64,000 nucleotides of DNA, from positions 1 to 64,000 of the forward strand of contig VERI01000007.1 of NCBI GenBank assembly GCA_018882785.1, written 5' to 3'. This document shows, one piece after another, positions 63,668 to 64,000 of this stretch; the stretch's first letter is position 1; every line of letters begins with the position of its first letter. This DNA comes from Burkholderiaceae bacterium (GTDB taxonomy: Bacteria > Pseudomonadota > Gammaproteobacteria > Burkholderiales > Burkholderiaceae_A). The notes under the pieces were generated by a model, which worked only from the letters and a program-made list of their open reading frames with translations, was not told the origin of the DNA and made no database searches. The position numbers were made by a program, and so were the translations under genes.

Positions 63668-64000
63668 GTGCGCCTGTCCTATCTAAAACTCTCCGGTTTT
63701 AAGTCCTTCGTTGATCCGACGACCCTTCACTTTCCCAGTCTGTTGGTGGGCATCGTGGGCCCGAACGGCTGCGGAAAATCCAATGTCATCGACGCGGTTC
63801 GCTGGGTGTTGGGGGAGTCCAGGGCCAGTGAGCTGCGCGGCGAGTCAATGCAGGATGTGATTTTTTCGGGCTCCGGAAGCCGAAAGGCATCGGGCCGGGC
63901 AAGCGTGGAGCTGGTGTTTGAAAACACCGAGGGAAGAATCACTGGGCCCTGGGGCCAATATTCCGAAATATCTGTAAAACGCATCCTGACTCGAGACGGC
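63668..64000 (+). CDS. smc: Chromosome partition protein SMC, 5' part
   Basis: The first 111 codons of smc; the gene runs off the window. The start is GTG at 63668 ([19 protein letters not shown] when read with Met). Walker [11 protein letters not shown] is near 32, and the conserved QDVIFSGS segment near 63 follows. It is divergent from queF with a 154-bp gap. Confidence 0.93.
   Translation, partial: MRLSYLKLSGFKSFVDPTTLHFPSLLVGIVGPNGCGKSNVIDAVRWVLGESRASELRGESMQDVIFSGSGSRKASGRASVELVFENTEGRITGPWGQYSEISVKRILTRDG

Noticed and set aside
1-64000. Insertion sequences, prophage, CRISPR arrays or attachment sites at the tRNA genes
   Set aside because: No transposase, integrase, cas gene, regular repeat-spacer array or duplicated tRNA 3' end was seen by reading.

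Overview
The window looks like the chromosome of a betaproteobacterium, most likely a sulfur-oxidising, probably autotrophic member of the Burkholderiales/Nitrosomonadales side. The evidence is gene order and content. The runs tig-clpP-clpX-lon-hupB-tRNA-Val-tRNA-Asp-ppiD, serB-mfd-ispD/F, tsaB/rimI-x-lplT-alr-radA and dapD-arsC-like-dapE-prmB are betaproteobacterial housekeeping neighbourhoods, and the cbbY-type phosphatase at the left edge hints at a Calvin cycle. This is inference from gene order; no phylogeny was run. The genome is compact. The only gap over 300 bases between protein genes is 56182-56545, which holds a terminator and two tRNAs.

Layout. 1-4.9 kb: cbbY, a DUF3422 membrane protein, a thioredoxin-fold protein, a DUF302 protein, then on the minus strand a FadL-type outer-membrane protein and a DUF302 lipoprotein. 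5.0-12.9 kb: two small regulators (CsoR/FrmR superfamily and ArsR family) followed by a complete thiosulfate-oxidation cluster soxCDYZAXB and a small cytochrome c. 12.9-20.5 kb: an unknown protein, tesA/ybbA, purL, ybiT. 20.5-24.4 kb: mobA, a 2Fe-2S ferredoxin, a small secreted protein, a multicopper oxidase and moeA. 24.7-35.5 kb: a selenocysteine-containing formate dehydrogenase (fdnG with an in-frame UGA and an adjacent SECIS hairpin, fdnH, fdnI), fdhE, selA, selB and the tRNA-Sec gene selC, then a lipoyl-carrier (GcvH-like) gene, a DsrE-family gene and an endo/exonuclease/phosphatase-family gene. 35.5-49.8 kb: serB, mfd, an ispD-ispF fusion, a tsaB-rimI fusion, lplT, alr, radA and the squalene-forming hpnC-hpnD-hpnE set. 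49.8-64 kb: tRNA-Leu, tig-clpP-clpX, lon behind a heat-shock-type promoter, hupB, tRNA-Val, tRNA-Asp, a PpiD that lacks its parvulin domain, then a seven-gene minus-strand run queF-dapD-arsC-like-dapE-prmB-gst-mnmH, and the start of smc.

How the genes work together. The Sox enzymes oxidise thiosulfate on the SoxYZ carrier and pass electrons to c-type cytochromes. SoxC needs molybdenum cofactor and FdnG needs its bis-MGD form, and the cofactor genes mobA and moeA lie between the two systems. FdnG also needs selenocysteine, and selA, selB and selC follow it directly. MnmH at 58-59 kb is a second selenium user, so a selenophosphate synthetase (selD) must lie outside the window. The most notable points are the fdn-sel block with its recoded UGA and trailing lipoyl/DsrE genes, the dual cysteine-bearing regulators with operator-like dyads before sox, and the PpiD that has lost its isomerase domain.
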